Below the pieces are notes generated by a model. It searched no databases. It saw nothing but the letters and a program-made list of their open reading frames with translations, and had not been told where the DNA came from. This document shows, one piece after another, positions 34,926-45,510 of a DNA stretch of 64,000 nt; positions within the stretch are counted from its first letter, which is position 1, and every line of letters starts with the position of its first letter. Both the position numbers and the translations under genes were made by a program. This DNA comes from Brachypterus glaber (Eukaryota; Arthropoda; Insecta; Coleoptera; Kateretidae), in assembly GCA_958510825.1 (NCBI GenBank), contig OY294051.1, positions 34,968,393-35,032,392 on the forward strand. The letters are read 5' to 3'.

Positions 34926-35627
34926 TACAGAGCGGTCCAAAAGTCACCCCCCCCTCTTAACTTTTGAACCAGTTGAAATATCGACTTCAAATTTGGAACT
35001 TTTAAATAAGACAACTTAAACTATCTTTTAGCATATATTTAATACTTTCAGCTCTTGAAATGTGTGCAGGGGGGCATGGGGGACATTTTTTTAAATAGAA
35101 AGGGGGGTCGTGTGATACATCATTTTAAAGCTTATAAAATTCTCAATTTAACTCCATTTTTTTAAATAAAAAAATAAATGGGTTTAAAATGGGGTTGAAA
35201 ATGGGTATTAATGTCAAAATTCCTCTAAAAAAAAACAAATAATTTATTAAAAATGTCTAATTTCATCATAAAAAAATGTTAATCATAATTTTAATTTTAG
35301 TTGACATAAATAAAAATTTATAAAAAAAACTTAAAAAATCGAATGTTTTAGCACAAAAAATTGAAAAATCAAAACCTTTTAAAAAATTTAAAAATGTTAG
35401 TTTAAATAGAGAATTTTATAAGCTTTAAAATGATGTATCACACGACCCCCCTTTCTATTTAAAAAAATGTCCCCCTATGCCCCCCTGCCCACATTTCAAG
35501 AGCTGAAAATGTCAAATATATGCTAAAAGATAGCTTAAGTTGTCTTATTTAAGAGTACTAAATTTGAAGTCGATATCTCAACTCGTTCAAAAGATAAAAG
35601 GGGGGGTGACTTTTGGACCGCACTGTA
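34926..35627. mobile_element. TACAGTGCGGTCC foldback element, 702 bp, best preserved
   Basis: Arms of about 225 bp pair almost along their whole length: TACAGAGCGGTCCAAAAG, AACTTTTGAACCAG, ATAAGACAACTTAAACTATC, GGGGGGTCGTGTGATACATC and their complements. The spacer is about 250 bp. TA flanks both ends. This is the reference copy for the family (15581, 27655, 31662, 32370). Confidence 0.9.
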
Positions 35628-35910
35628 TTTGATTTAAACATATATGCAGATATGGCAAGTTACCCGATAGTTATGGTAGGTTAAACCACGTATACCTTAT
35701 TTAACGACCAAATAGATAACCTATCGCCCAAATATGATAAACTGTGAAAATATTCAAAATAACTGATACCAAATGAAATTTTTATTTTGTTGATGCTTTG
35801 GCAATATTTGCACAAACTTGCACAAACGTACATTGTTCCTGTAAAATAATGAAACATGAAATAATATTTAACTTTTTTTAAGATAAATAAAATTTTACTT
35901 TCCAGGTATA

Positions 35911-36407
35911 TACAGAGTGATTTAAAAAAATGGTAACAAATTTTATAAAGTGATTTTACATCCAGAAATATAAAAAATATTATACAAATGCCTCATTCCT
36001 CAAGATATGTACAGCCCTTAAAGGGAGGACAAAATGTCAAAAACTGTTTAAGCTGTCAATTTTAATGTAATCTGATAATAATAATTATAATAATGCAATA
36101 TTAATTTGCAAATAGTAAAATTTTGATAGGAATTTTTTGGTTAGTTTGCACTCAATTTTGAGTTTTGAAACAAAAATCTGTAGTGTAGGATTTCAATCAT
36201 TTATAGAGATCATTTTAATACCCTTTAAATAAGAAATAAAAACTGTCTATGTTCATCAAAAACTATAAAAAGTAAAGATATTTTCAAGACACTCCTAAAG
36301 ACTATCTTAGGGGTTATGAGTTAAGACCTATGTTTATCCGCGGATCCGATTTTTTACACATTTTTAACGTTATAAAATTCGTTACATTATTTTTAAATTG
36401 CCCTGTA
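35911..36407. mobile_element. TACAGGGTG-type element, 497 bp
   Basis: Left TACAGAGTGATTTAAAAAAA and right (inverted) TACAGGGCAATTTAAAAATA, each followed by (G)TAAC(A/G)AATTTTATAA. It is TA-flanked. A TACAGCCCTTAAAGGG motif inside recalls the interior of the 22418 element. No coding capacity. Confidence 0.8.
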
Positions 36408-37431
36408 TAATAATTATCCACTTGAATTTATTACGTGCTTTACATAAATCATTGTCATATCAAGATAATAAATAATTTTTATCTTCGTTAAACAATTCTA
36501 AAAAAAATATAATTTATAATCTAAAATTAAATTTTTACACCTGATTATAAAATATATATTATAATCACAAATATATTGACATATTTACATACACGCGAAT
36601 TTTAATTAAATTTTGAAATAATTATTCCAAAATTATAATTTTATATTCATGAACCTAATTAATAATTAATAAGTCTGGTAATATAAAGAGATATGCGCCA
36701 TCTATTAGACGTGTCTGCTAGTAGCCACAACATTTTATTGGTCTCTATTTTACTGCGATGTATTTTTAAATTTTAATAAGGTTTTTGTAACAATTCATAG
36801 TTAAAACGATTCTATATTATTTTTTTTAAATTATTTTTTCTATACAGAATAATTGTACAGAGAAAAGTTTAAAATTATTATAATTAAGTTAAAAAATTAT
36901 AGATATATTATTTCTTTTTCTTCATATGTGAGATAGTGTCAGTTTTATCACATATAATTTATTTTCCTTCTTAAATTATTACATCTGTGCAGCTTTTTTC
37001 TTGATAAATTCCCCGTTGCAGGATTTTAAAAGGTTTTGTTGAAAAGTTCCTGAATATATTCAAACTTAACTTGAAAACCAGATTCTAAGATGGAATTACT
37101 TGTCAGAATGCATTATAGAATTACTGTTTTCTTTAAATATAGAAACGTAATTCGAACAGACAGTTTTGCATACCAAATACTGTAAAATCTAATATTATAG
37201 GTATGTTCACAAAATTACAGTAGAAGATTTTCTTTAAAAAATTGGTAATATGCATTTACAAATCTAGAATTGCTACGTGAACACATTTTCCAGCCTCTTT
37301 TTGTGTTTTCAGGAAAGCGTAGCTTAATTTATATATGACATACGTAGAAAAAGGATGTGGATGCACTGAGAAAAAATATATTTGTAGCAAATATAATTTT
37401 AATCACCATAACTAAAACTTTTTTATCTTTT
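36408..37431. other. AT-rich non-coding stretch
   Basis: No gene recognised. GCGCCATCTATTAGACG (36693-36709) is a GATGGCGC-type motif in reverse. Confidence 0.5.
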
Positions 37432-38190
37432 TACATCGGCACTTAGTAGACACTACTAAGTGCCGATGTATTGAAATCTTCGCAGAAAAGTCAAAATCTA
37501 TGACCATGTTTTTTTCATATTTCTCGACCTTTTAGACCTTTCAGAGTCGAAATCAGTGAAAAAAGTTTTTGCGTCCGTCCGTCCGTCCGTCCGTCTATCT
37601 GTCTGTCTGTCTGTCTGATTGTAAACTCGATAACTCCATTTATAAAAAAGACATCGACAAGCAGTTTTTTGAATTATCATATTTCGAAGAGCTGATTAGG
37701 TTTTGGTGATAAATAATTGGGGGTAAGGGGGTAAGAATAGGGTAAAACGCATACTTTTAGCGTTTTTTGGTTATATATAAGTTTTGTTATTTTATTTTAT
37801 TAATTTAGTACTTATATGAAAGATTTTTTTAAATTGCTCACAGAATGTTTTAAACTATTTTTTCCTAAAATACATTATTTTCGGGATATTAGCGTTTAAC
37901 GCAGTAAAATATTTTTTTGACATAACTCACTTATTTATAAACCGATTTCAAAATATATATATAATATATATTTCAAATGAAAGCTCTTTTTAAGCCCTAC
38001 AAAAAATGTCATATACAGTTTTTGCTAGAATATAACGTTTTGGAGATACAGACTTTCAAACTTTAATAAATTATGCAACATGCAGGTGTATTAATGGTTG
38101 CCTATTCACACAATTCCTATTTCATAACGTTTCAAATTAGTACCTAGTGCCGATGTTTTGACAAGATGGTTGCAATTGTTTAGCTGGTTT
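37432..38190 (+). mobile_element. ACATCGGCACT element, copy 2
   Basis: Opens TACATCGGCACTTAGTAG with the same terminal hairpin as copy 1 (ACTTAGTAGACACTACTAAGT) and ends AGTGCCGATGTTTTGAC. The CGTC/CTGT microsatellite at 37572-37616 replaces the shorter TCTGTCTG of copy 1. About 110 bp longer than copy 1. Confidence 0.75.
37572..37616 (+). repeat. (CCGT)n(CTGT)n microsatellite
   Basis: Four to five CCGT units followed by CTAT and about five CTGT units, internal to the ACATCGGCACT element. Short GTCCGTCTGTCTG relatives occur in the elements at 42702 and 46622. Confidence 0.9.
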
Positions 38191-38220
38191 AGAATAAATT
38201 TATTAATGTATTTTACCTCA

Positions 38221-38392
38221 TATAAAGTTTGACGCACGGATCTGTGGCTACGGGAAATATGTTTGGATGGTGTGTGCAAGTGGGAGGCCCGTTGTAAGCA
38301 CACACGCCTTATAACGCTCTGGACGGAAAGAAAAGAGCGCGAATGATTCCTCCCCCTCCCGTCCGAGACTTTCTTTCATGCGAAAAACTATA
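38221..38392 (+). mobile_element. TATAGTTTGACGCA MITE, copy 1
   Basis: A 172-bp unit repeated at 38918-39087 in the same orientation with about 90% identity by eye. Ends TATA(A/G)...TTTGACGCACGG and TGCGAAAAACTATA form a short inverted repeat. It is clearly more GC-rich than its surroundings (TGGGAGGCCCG, CACACGCCTTATAACGCTC). No A or B box of a tRNA-derived SINE was recognised, so a MITE is preferred. Confidence 0.75.
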
Positions 38393-38673
38393 TCTCGATG
38401 AGAAATTCACATACATTAACTTTGGTTCTTCGATTCTGATTTTATGAATGAAAACTAATCTACAAAATCAAATTACCATAATATTATTATAAAAACATGA
38501 AGGGATTCAAAGTGAAAGTCAAAGCGATCTAGCAACAGATTAGAACGTACTTAGCATAAGATCAAACATAAGAAAAACATCTAGAATATTCTTAAAGTCC
38601 ACTGAAAGATAAAAGAAGTCAGATTGAGAGGGTGGTCTGTAAAGAAAAAAATTTATCCTGAAAGACCGCTCGC

Positions 38674-38913
38674 TACACTGATAAAATAATAGCGTTATTA
38701 ATACAACAACATATTGTTATATATGCGCCAACCACAAATTGTAATGTAGTGTACTACTAGGACATAAGTTATCATTTGTTGTATTTATAAAAATTGTATG
38801 TTGTTTACCTCTTAATTCTACAACTGGTTGTTGTATCGTATAACATATTTATGCTACGGCATATTACAAAATATGGTTGGCGCCTATATTACAACAACAT
38901 TTCTATCAGTGTA
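38674..38913. mobile_element. 240-bp palindromic MITE, TACACTGATA ends
   Basis: TACACTGATA and TATCAGTGTA are perfect inverted ends. Further in, TATATGCGCCAACCA pairs with TGGTTGGCGCCTATA, and TACAACAACAT is inverted as ATGTTGTTGTA. It lies between the two TATAGTTTGACGCA copies and is only 4 bp from the second. Confidence 0.8.
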
Positions 38914-38917
38914 AGAG

Positions 38918-39087
38918 TATAGTTTGACGCACGGATCTATGGCTACGGGAAATATGTTTGGAATGTGTGTGCAACTGGGAGGCCCGATGTAGGCACGCAC
39001 GCCTTATAACGCTCTTGACGGAAAGAAGAGAACGCGAATGATTCCTCCCCCTTACGTCGGAGACTTTCTTTCATGCGGAGAACTATA
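38918..39087 (+). mobile_element. TATAGTTTGACGCA MITE, copy 2
   Basis: Begins TATAGTTTGACGCACGGATC and ends GCGGAGAACTATA; 170 bp. Same orientation as copy 1 with only scattered substitutions, so both were inserted recently or this segment was duplicated. Confidence 0.8.
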
Positions 39088-39141
39088 TATTGAAAAATCG
39101 GACATATATACTTACTATGTACTTAACATTAATTTATTACC

Positions 39142-39288
39142 TGCATAGAAAAAACGGATTCCTTGAACCAAGGACACGTGTCTTTGTATATGTTCAAAGC
39201 CATATTCTCTTGTTTCAAGGCTGGAATTTTCTTGAACCAAAGTCAATGTCCTTGAATAAAGAGCACGAGTTTTGGAATAAAAATGCTA
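39142..39288 (+). mobile_element. TACATAGAAAAAA palindromic MITE, half copy
   Basis: Matches one arm of the MITE at 54348-55920: GGATTCCTTGAACCAAGGAC, ACGTGTCTTTG, AAGCCATATTCTCTTG, TTTCAAGGCTGG, AACCAAAGTCAATGTCCTTG. The return arm is missing. It proves that the CTCTT|GTTTC junction was uninterrupted in the ancestral MITE. Confidence 0.75.
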
Positions 39289-39437
39289 ACGAGCAGAAAA
39301 GTAAAATACTAAGAAATAGGTTATTTTAAAGTCTGAAAACTTCATTTGTTTTTGTAGAAATGTTTACTTTTCTATTAGATCGTAGAATAATTTTTTTTTT
39401 AACCAAGGCCTACACTTTAAATTTGTCCGTCAATCTT

Positions 39438-39811
39438 ACAGTAGTTTTAACTGTAATAATTAAAGCAAATTTACAATGTCAGAATGTGAATTTACAATAT
39501 TTATTAAATTAACCTTAATATTACTGGGTTTAGTAAAATCTCAGCTCTTTTCCTGTCGGTACAATAATTTTGCCATCATGCATGTGGTCCAAAAAGCCGG
39601 CACTTTTTCTCGAAAATTACAAGAGCCCGTAATACTTCTTGAAATACACATTAAATTCGATGCTTAAATTACTGTGAAATCACAGGTAAAAATTCACATT
39701 TTTACAGATAACTGTGAATTTACAGTACTGATTTAAATTTACCACTTTCTTTGCTGCCAACATATGACCTACTTTATTTGCTGTAAAATTACCATATTTG
39801 CATTTACAGTG
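39438..39811 (-). mobile_element. CACTGTAAATG family, inverted copy
   Basis: Reverse complement matches 2697-2984, starting at 39811 with CACTGTAAATGCAAATATGG. It also supplies sequence lost in the gap of the first copy, up to about 39438 (TACAGTAGTTTTAACTGTAA). The exact left end is uncertain. Confidence 0.6.
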
Positions 39812-40297
39812 TACATGGGAAAGTATTATTTTGTTGGTCCCAGTATGTACCTATGTACTTAAGTAAGTATTTATCTTTTTGCAGCCTTTTTGAATGCCTT
39901 TTCTCTCATTGCTATTGCAGCTTAGGAAATACGATCCCAAAGCAAAAGTAAAATTCTGGTTGTAAATGTTTTATGTTCTTGCTGGAGCTTTTATGTTAAT
40001 TTCGATGAAACTACTAAGATATAGAATATTATAAATGCAACGCATACATTACACGAAAATCTTTCTCTATTTTAAGAAGCTTTTTGTGTAAAACCGCCAT
40101 ATTTTGTAAATAGTCATAATAGGTACTTGTCTTGTAGATAAATTGCTTGATAATTTTATTATATGAATAATTTTACATCGTATTAAGAAAACATTGAAAA
40201 ATTATACAGATTGTTTAAAACAGTTTTTTTTATTTTATAAAAGAGTCCAAGTCTAGAACAAAAATATAAAAAATAAAAACTTTTTGCAAAAAAAAAT
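39812..40297. other. AT-rich non-coding stretch
   Basis: No gene recognised; a TATCTTTTTGCAG acceptor-like string at about 39871-39883 stands alone. Confidence 0.45.
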
Positions 40298-40914
40298 AAA
40301 CCGACTTCTATCTCTCTAAAAAGTAAAAAATAAAAAATACTTAAGTCGCTGCCAATTTCACAGAAAACAATAATAAAATAATAAAAAATTAATTGTTAGT
40401 AATTAATTTAGGGAATGGTGAAATTCGCACCGACTTATAAATAAAAACTTTTTTTATTTTAACGCCCAAGAGTCCAACCAACCTTATTTTAAACGAAATA
40501 CTAAAGAAAATCTTGTTAAACTTTAAGCGTTAAGTAATAATCAAACAACGCCTTTTGGTAAAATCACAACATTTATCATTTTCTCTTGGTATTTTAATAT
40601 TACAGGTACAGAGAATCAAGTTATACGGCTTATCCGAGTTATCCGATATTTCTCTAAAAATTTGGTGGTAGTAGAACCAAATTAAGCCGTTTTTAAGTGA
40701 AATTGCGTTAAAATGATTAGATTTATCTTAATTATCCGGCTTACCCGGCATTATCCAAGCGTCAAATTAAAACGGGACCACCTCATGAATGCCCTCTTTA
40801 AGTTGCAAAAAGTTTCATCAAATTCCGTTCATTCGTTCCAAAGTTATGCGGGAACAAACATAAAAAAAAGTCACACGTCGAATTGATAACCTCCTCCTTT
40901 TTGGAAGTCGGTTA
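40298..40914. mobile_element. 617-bp element with AACCGACTTC ends
   Basis: AAACCGACTTCTA at the left is inverted as TTGGAAGTCGGTTA at the right. The right end is preceded by AATTGATAACCTCCTCCTTT and a CAAAGTTATGCGGGAACAAA segment. From memory this right-end sequence resembles a repeat common in lepidopteran and other insect genomes, which supports an insect origin without proving it. Contains a pogo-like GGCTTATCCGAGTTATCCG string at about 40629-40647. Confidence 0.6.
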
Positions 40915-41262
40915 AAAATTAAATTATTATTTAGAATAAAGGTTAGATCTTAAAATAGATGTTTTTGCTAATATCGGTAATACACCAAAAAAATTATTAT
41001 AATTTTGAGCCGATGATCGCCGTTATTTTCATTGCCTTCATGAATGAATTCCTTATTTTAAGAAAATTTCATTAATTAAATAAATTTAACATTATTTCAA
41101 TAAATTTAGAGTATTAAAATACTTCAAAAAAAAATTATTGTTACAATTAAAAACATTCATGGGCTCAAAATCAATGTAAATTTATTGATATTATATACAC
41201 TTTTAGTTCATTGTACATAATACGTAGAATCAAAAGCTCTAAGTCTTGATATTTTAGGAAAT

Positions 41263-41590
41263 AATAGTTATTTATGGTACTAGTGGGTAAAGTAAGATAT
41301 TGCCCATGAGAAAATTAACCAGCCAAGCAGGTTAATTTTCGAGAGGGCAATATCGGTTTACCCATGGGTGCCATACAAGGTTTTATCCAATAAATAGCTT
41401 AGGAATTCATATTTTTATTAAAAATTTTAATGACATTTACAAGAAAATAATTTGACAAGTGACAGTTGAGTGGGTAAAATAAATAATTATCCACTCAATA
41501 AAGTAAAAGCCACGCGGGGGTTATTATTGAGTTTATCTATTTAAAATAAAGCTGGTAATTGTCTTATTATCTGTATGTATTGGATAAAAT
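41263..41590 (-). mobile_element. Dispersed family B, copy 3 (most complete)
   Basis: Opposite orientation to the other three copies. Contains the full internal hairpin GAAAATTAACC...GGTTAATTTTC between the GGGCAATATC and ATATCG motifs. The end TTATTTATGGTACTAGTGGG and the start TATTGGATAAAATA define the unit. Confidence 0.8.
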
Positions 41591-42701
41591 AAATTTTAAC
41601 AATAAACTAGCAATAGCAAAACAAAATACAATTTTAATCAAATAATATGCACATACATGTATATTTAAAAATGGTAACGTAATTTTAAATTAAATTAAAA
41701 GTTAAAAGTTAAAATAAATTTATACACATATATTCAGATATTTTAAAATTGAAATTAGGTTTATTTTAAAATTATTGAAAAGCACATTATTATTTGACGT
41801 GCTTTCCATTTTTACATTAAACAATATACACTGTATTTATTTTATAAAAAGATTACAAATATATGGATAAATTTAATATTTACCTATGTCAGAATTTATT
41901 TCTATACTCGAAAGTATATTCATTCTGTTCTTGGTTTTTTAGAGAAAGCAGTCTAATTCTAACGCATGTACAGAAAGTAAAACAAATATAAAGTATAAAA
42001 AAAGTCTTGAAAACTTTGTGTGCATTATGGCCGAAATGACTTATTTGCTGACGTTTTTGCGAGGCTCGTACCTCGTCTCGCAAATAACACTCATTCACAG
42101 TTACTTCTTTCTGGTCTTGGCATACCGGGTAAGTTATATTTATGTCCACCCCCATAGCCAATATAAAATTGTATAAATCACCAAAGTTTCGTTTTTATTG
42201 AATGAAGATTAATCTTAATTTTTGGGGTAGACATAATTGAAACTCACCCGGTATATTAAAAATTAAAAAAAATGCTGGAAGATAAAGGAAGATTAAGGCA
42301 TAATATGAAAATGAAGCCATTTCCGTCGATGTATTTTAATTGAAGATTTTTTTGAAAACTTGAAGTGTTTATTGTCAATTTTGTAAATATTTTGACTATT
42401 TTTTCTCAAAATTAATGGAGAGCCCCTAGCACAAGCCATGCCATGCCTCTGTATAAATAAATAAATAAAATAAATATGACGTACATAAGTGTAATACTAA
42501 AACAAATTAAATTTAATACGCTAGAGCATAACAATATAAAGTTTTTATTTTTATAAGCAATAACAGTATGGTAAAATGCGTGCAGTACTTTTAATAAAGG
42601 TCGTACAAAAACAAATTACCTGTTCAAGTACCACGGTTCATTATAGTTTTTATTGAGTTCTACGTATGAATATAAAGGTTAAAATTAAATAGAATTATTT
42701 T
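41591..42701. other. Non-coding stretch with a possible retroposon tail
   Basis: No gene is supported. A 90-codon minus-strand frame (41889-42161) has an unremarkable composition and no recognised domain. GAGCCCCTAGCACAAGCC...TGTATAAATAAATAAATAAA at about 42419-42466 looks like the 3' end of a LINE or SINE with an (AAAT)n tail, but no target duplication was found. A small hairpin TTTGCGAG/CTCGCAAA lies at 42055-42082. Confidence 0.4.
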
Positions 42702-43275
42702 TATACTATTCACAGCGCCTGCGCTAGAATAGTATTATACGGTAATTTTCAAAAATCGCCTAGACAAAAATTCTTGGATATAAATTTGATCATCAAAAAA
42801 TAAGAAACTTTTTTTTTGTCGGTCCGTCTGTCTGATGTCATAGTTTTTGTTAACACGATAACTCGTGAACGATTAATCCGATCGACTTAAAATTTTCGGA
42901 AAAAATCATTTTCTATGAGGGGAAGATTTAAAAGTAGACCCCAAAAACAATAAAATTATGGGGGGTTAAACTTAAAAAAAAATCGAAAAAATCTGAAACA
43001 TAATTAATTAATCTTTTTGAGGGAAAATTACTTTTTTATAAGGGTCAATTCTACCAATTTTTAAAGTAATCCCCCCAAAATCAAAAAAGTTATGGGGGGT
43101 TAAAAAAATTTTGAAAATTTTTGTTTTGATAAAAAGAAATAAAATTTGTTATTTTTTCTTTTTTTTTTATTGATGTTATTTTTTAAAAAATATTTTTTTT
43201 TAATTCTTTCGTTTTTCGCAAAAAGAAAATAAAAAAAATCCATTTACTATGAACAGTATATAATGGAATGCGTAG
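42702..43275 (+). mobile_element. TATACTATTCACAGCGC element, copy 1
   Basis: Begins with the hairpin TATACTATTCACAGCGCC...GCTAGAATAGTAT and ends near ATGAACAGTATATAATGG, the complement of the start. Shared with 46622-47110: CCTAGACA(A/G)AAAATTCTT, GTCCGTCTGTC, CGATAACTC(A/G)(A/T)GAACGA. The interior is A/C-rich and decayed. Superfamily unknown. Confidence 0.65.
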
Positions 43276-43595
43276 CATTACATATCTTCACGGCTTTTTT
43301 TTATAGATAATGTACCGTAACTGTTGTAGTTAATTGATATAGCTAATGTATTTTACATGTTAACTTTATGTTAAACAATTTTATGTGTCGTTTTATCTTC
43401 CCTAACGTGGTTTTCTGGCTTCCGTTTTAACTGATATTTTTGAGACGATTGTAAGATATGTACAGAGATTTTTTGTAGGCAATATAACAAGTCCAAATGA
43501 TTTTTTTGGCTTAGATTGTTGTTTGAATTTACGACAGCTATTGTATAAATCCGAGGGGTCTATCACTGCTACATTCGATGTACAAAATTGTCTGC

Positions 43596-43801
43596 ATTAA
43601 TAATGCAGACCCTTGCATTACCTGCATTATTTGCATTTAATGTGCATTATAATTATCTACATTATCTGTAAATTACGTACATTATTTGCATTACTGTGCA
43701 TTACATCTGCAGTACCTGCATTACTTTGCATTATTCTGCGTTTTGTGTATTATTCTGCATTATTGTGCATTATTCTGCATTATCTGCATTATTTTGCATT
43801 A
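43596..43801 (+). repeat. TGCATTA degenerate minisatellite
   Basis: Repeats of TGCATTAT/TGCATTAC separated by one to four variable bases. Related stretches recur at 43910-43935, 44211-44295 and 44392-44478. The plus-strand open frame across it (His-Tyr-Leu repeats) is a by-product. Confidence 0.9.
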
Positions 43802-43950
43802 GTTTAGGTAAAAACCATCAAAAACCGTCAGGGATAAAGCTTTTTTGGAGGTGAGGGCCTTTTTTTTAGTCATCAACAATGTTGTGGAATTTTTTTTGTC
43901 TGCTAGAATGTGTGCATTACTCTGCATTATTTGCATTATCCGTAAATTAC

Positions 43951-44208
43951 ATGTTTATTTAACCTCGTACTATTCTACTTAGTTAAGCATCCCCTAAGTC
44001 CAGGACTTGTGTGGGCTAGTAGTAGAGGGAACCACCGGCTTATATTGACTTTCGAACCAGTTTATAGGGAGTGTCCGTTTCACATCGCCTTCGCCAAATT
44101 TCAATTATTAATTAACTAAAAAAGGCAAATCGGCGCCAGTGAGAATCGAACTCACGCTAGTAGGCTTACTATGTACACGCGCTAGCCGCTACGCTATGCC
44201 TCCCATGG
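43951..44208 (-). mobile_element. tRNA-derived SINE inserted in the minisatellite
   Basis: On the minus strand the 5' end has an A box TAGCGTAGCGG (44186-44196) and, about 34 nt on, a B box GAGTTCGATTCTC (44141-44153). This is the spacing of an internal RNA polymerase III promoter in a tRNA-like head. The 5' GGGAGGC does not pair with the 3' side as in a real tRNA acceptor stem. The body runs to about 43951 and ends in an AT-rich tail. The insertion point is clear: GTAAATTAC|GTACATTATTTG at 43670 is uninterrupted, whereas here the same sequence is split. A target duplication longer than about 3 bp is not evident. Confidence 0.8.
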
Positions 44209-44707
44209 ACATTATTTGCATTACTGTGCATTATGTTTGCAGTACTTGCATTATTCTGCATTACTTGCATTATGCTGCATATTATTGTGCATTATACTTT
44301 TGGTAAAAACCGTCCAGAGCGACAAAGCTTTTTTTTGGAGGTGAGGACCTTTTTTTTTTTCGTCATCAAAAATTTTGTCTGGAACAAGAATGTATGCATT
44401 ACTCTGCATTATTCTGCATTAAAAATATCGTGCAGTACGTGCATTTTTCATGCATTTTTCATGCATTTTCTGCAGTAGTTTTACAAAAATTTTCCAGTGA
44501 TAGACCCCTCGGTAAAAATCCCTCCCGCTACGCGGATTTTTGTATGCATTCGCTGTACCTCGTGCTTAGCAGAAAGGTTTTTGTAAATAAAAACAGCAAA
44601 CTAAAATAAAAATAAAGCATGAAGTTGCGATATTCAAAAGTCAAATAAACAAAATTATTAAATACACCTAAATTGAAAAACTGGCGGACTAACATCTCTA
44701 CTCTAAA

Positions 44708-45183
44708 TTTCTCTACTCCCTAACATCCCTACTCTATAACATCCCTACTCTATAACATCCCTACTCCACAACAACTCTACTCCGTAACATGTCTACTCCA
44801 TAACATCTCTACTCCGTAACAACTCTACTCCGCACTATATGCACTCGATTAGCCACTTGTCTTAACTTAAATGAATATTTGTCATGCTAAGTCACTGTCA
44901 AATATTAATTTAATTTATTAATTACTTACTTATTAGTGCATATTAAGAGTACGCGGTCATTGTGGCTTTTAGAATAATTCATTTATGATTGTTCTAGATT
45001 TGAATTTAAAGATAAACGTTTTCTACGAAAAAAATAAAATAATCTAGAAGAAGAAGATTCTTTGTTCTTTGAACTGCTCATTTATTATTAAGTGGCTAAT
45101 AAAGTCCTTATAGTGTGGAGTAGAGTTGTTACGGAGTAGAGATGTTATGGAGTAGAGATGTTAAGGAGTAGAGTTGTTATGGA
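44708..45183. mobile_element. Foldback-like element with 16-bp tandem-repeat arms
   Basis: The left arm has seven 16-bp units (AACATCTCTACTCCGT and variants) at 44722-44833 after a partial unit. The right arm (45111-45183) has the same units inverted and runs into the assembly gap. The inverted symmetry continues inside the arms: CACTATA...TTAGCCACTT (44834-44860) against AAGTGGCTAATAA...TATAGTG (45089-45115). The core of about 230 bp is AT-rich. Long inverted arms built of short tandem repeats are the hallmark of Foldback elements as described in Drosophila. Confidence 0.75.
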
Positions 45184-45383
45184 NNNNNNNNNNNNNNNNN
45201 NNNNNNNNNNNNNNNNNNNNNNNNNNNNNNNNNNNNNNNNNNNNNNNNNNNNNNNNNNNNNNNNNNNNNNNNNNNNNNNNNNNNNNNNNNNNNNNNNNNN
45301 NNNNNNNNNNNNNNNNNNNNNNNNNNNNNNNNNNNNNNNNNNNNNNNNNNNNNNNNNNNNNNNNNNNNNNNNNNNNNNNNNNN
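45184..45383. other. Assembly gap (200 N)
   Basis: Exactly 200 N. It begins inside the right tandem arm of the foldback-like element and ends inside an ACATCGGCACT element, so it likely hides more repeat units and most of that element. Confidence 0.99.
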
Positions 45384-45510
45384 AATGTTTTAAATATACA
45401 GAATTTAAAATCAAACAAAACACCTAGTTTGAAATTTGCAAACTAGATGGCTCTAGTGTACAAGTACGATATTTTGGCAGGGTGCTTGCAACGTTTCATC
45501 TAGTTCATCT
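45384..45510 (+). mobile_element. ACATCGGCACT element, copy 3, right end only
   Basis: AATATACAGAATTTAAAATC, AACACCTAGTTTGAAATTTG and GCTTGCAACGTTTCATCTAG are the same as copy 1 (15411-15527). The terminal AGTGCCGATGT has changed to AAGTACGATAT. Confidence 0.8.

Larger units (their letters stand above)
43551..44512. mobile_element. 962-bp element: perfect 18-bp TIRs around a TGCATTA minisatellite
   Basis: CCGAGGGGTCTATCACTG (43551-43568) is perfectly inverted at 44495-44512. Between them are two parallel blocks, each consisting of TGCATTA-rich tandem repeat followed by AAAACCGTC...AAAGCTTTTTT, GGAGGTGAGG(G/A)CC and AGAATGT(G/A)TGCATTAC. The second block carries the SINE insertion. The element ends in a third TGCATTA stretch. 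Flanks TATAAAT and TAAAAAT may be a decayed target duplication. No coding capacity. Confidence 0.8.

Noticed and set aside
39130..39160. Minus-strand recursive splice site (TTTTTTCTATGCAG|GTAATA)
   Set aside because: The pyrimidine tract is the terminus of a dispersed MITE and the donor half is weak.
40604..40760. Pogo/Tigger transposon from GGCTTATCCGAGTTATCC strings
   Set aside because: No paired terminus, and the strings lie inside an element with other ends.
41889..42161. 90-codon minus-strand open frame
   Set aside because: No domain, no splice or promoter context; not distinguishable from chance.
43613..43807. Histidine/tyrosine-rich small protein
   Set aside because: Direct translation of the TGCATTA minisatellite.
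44131..44206. Functional tRNA gene on the minus strand
   Set aside because: A and B boxes are present, but the 5' and 3' ends do not form an acceptor stem and the sequence continues into a SINE body.
45145..45446. Open frames crossing the second run of N
   Set aside because: Artefacts of the assembly gap.
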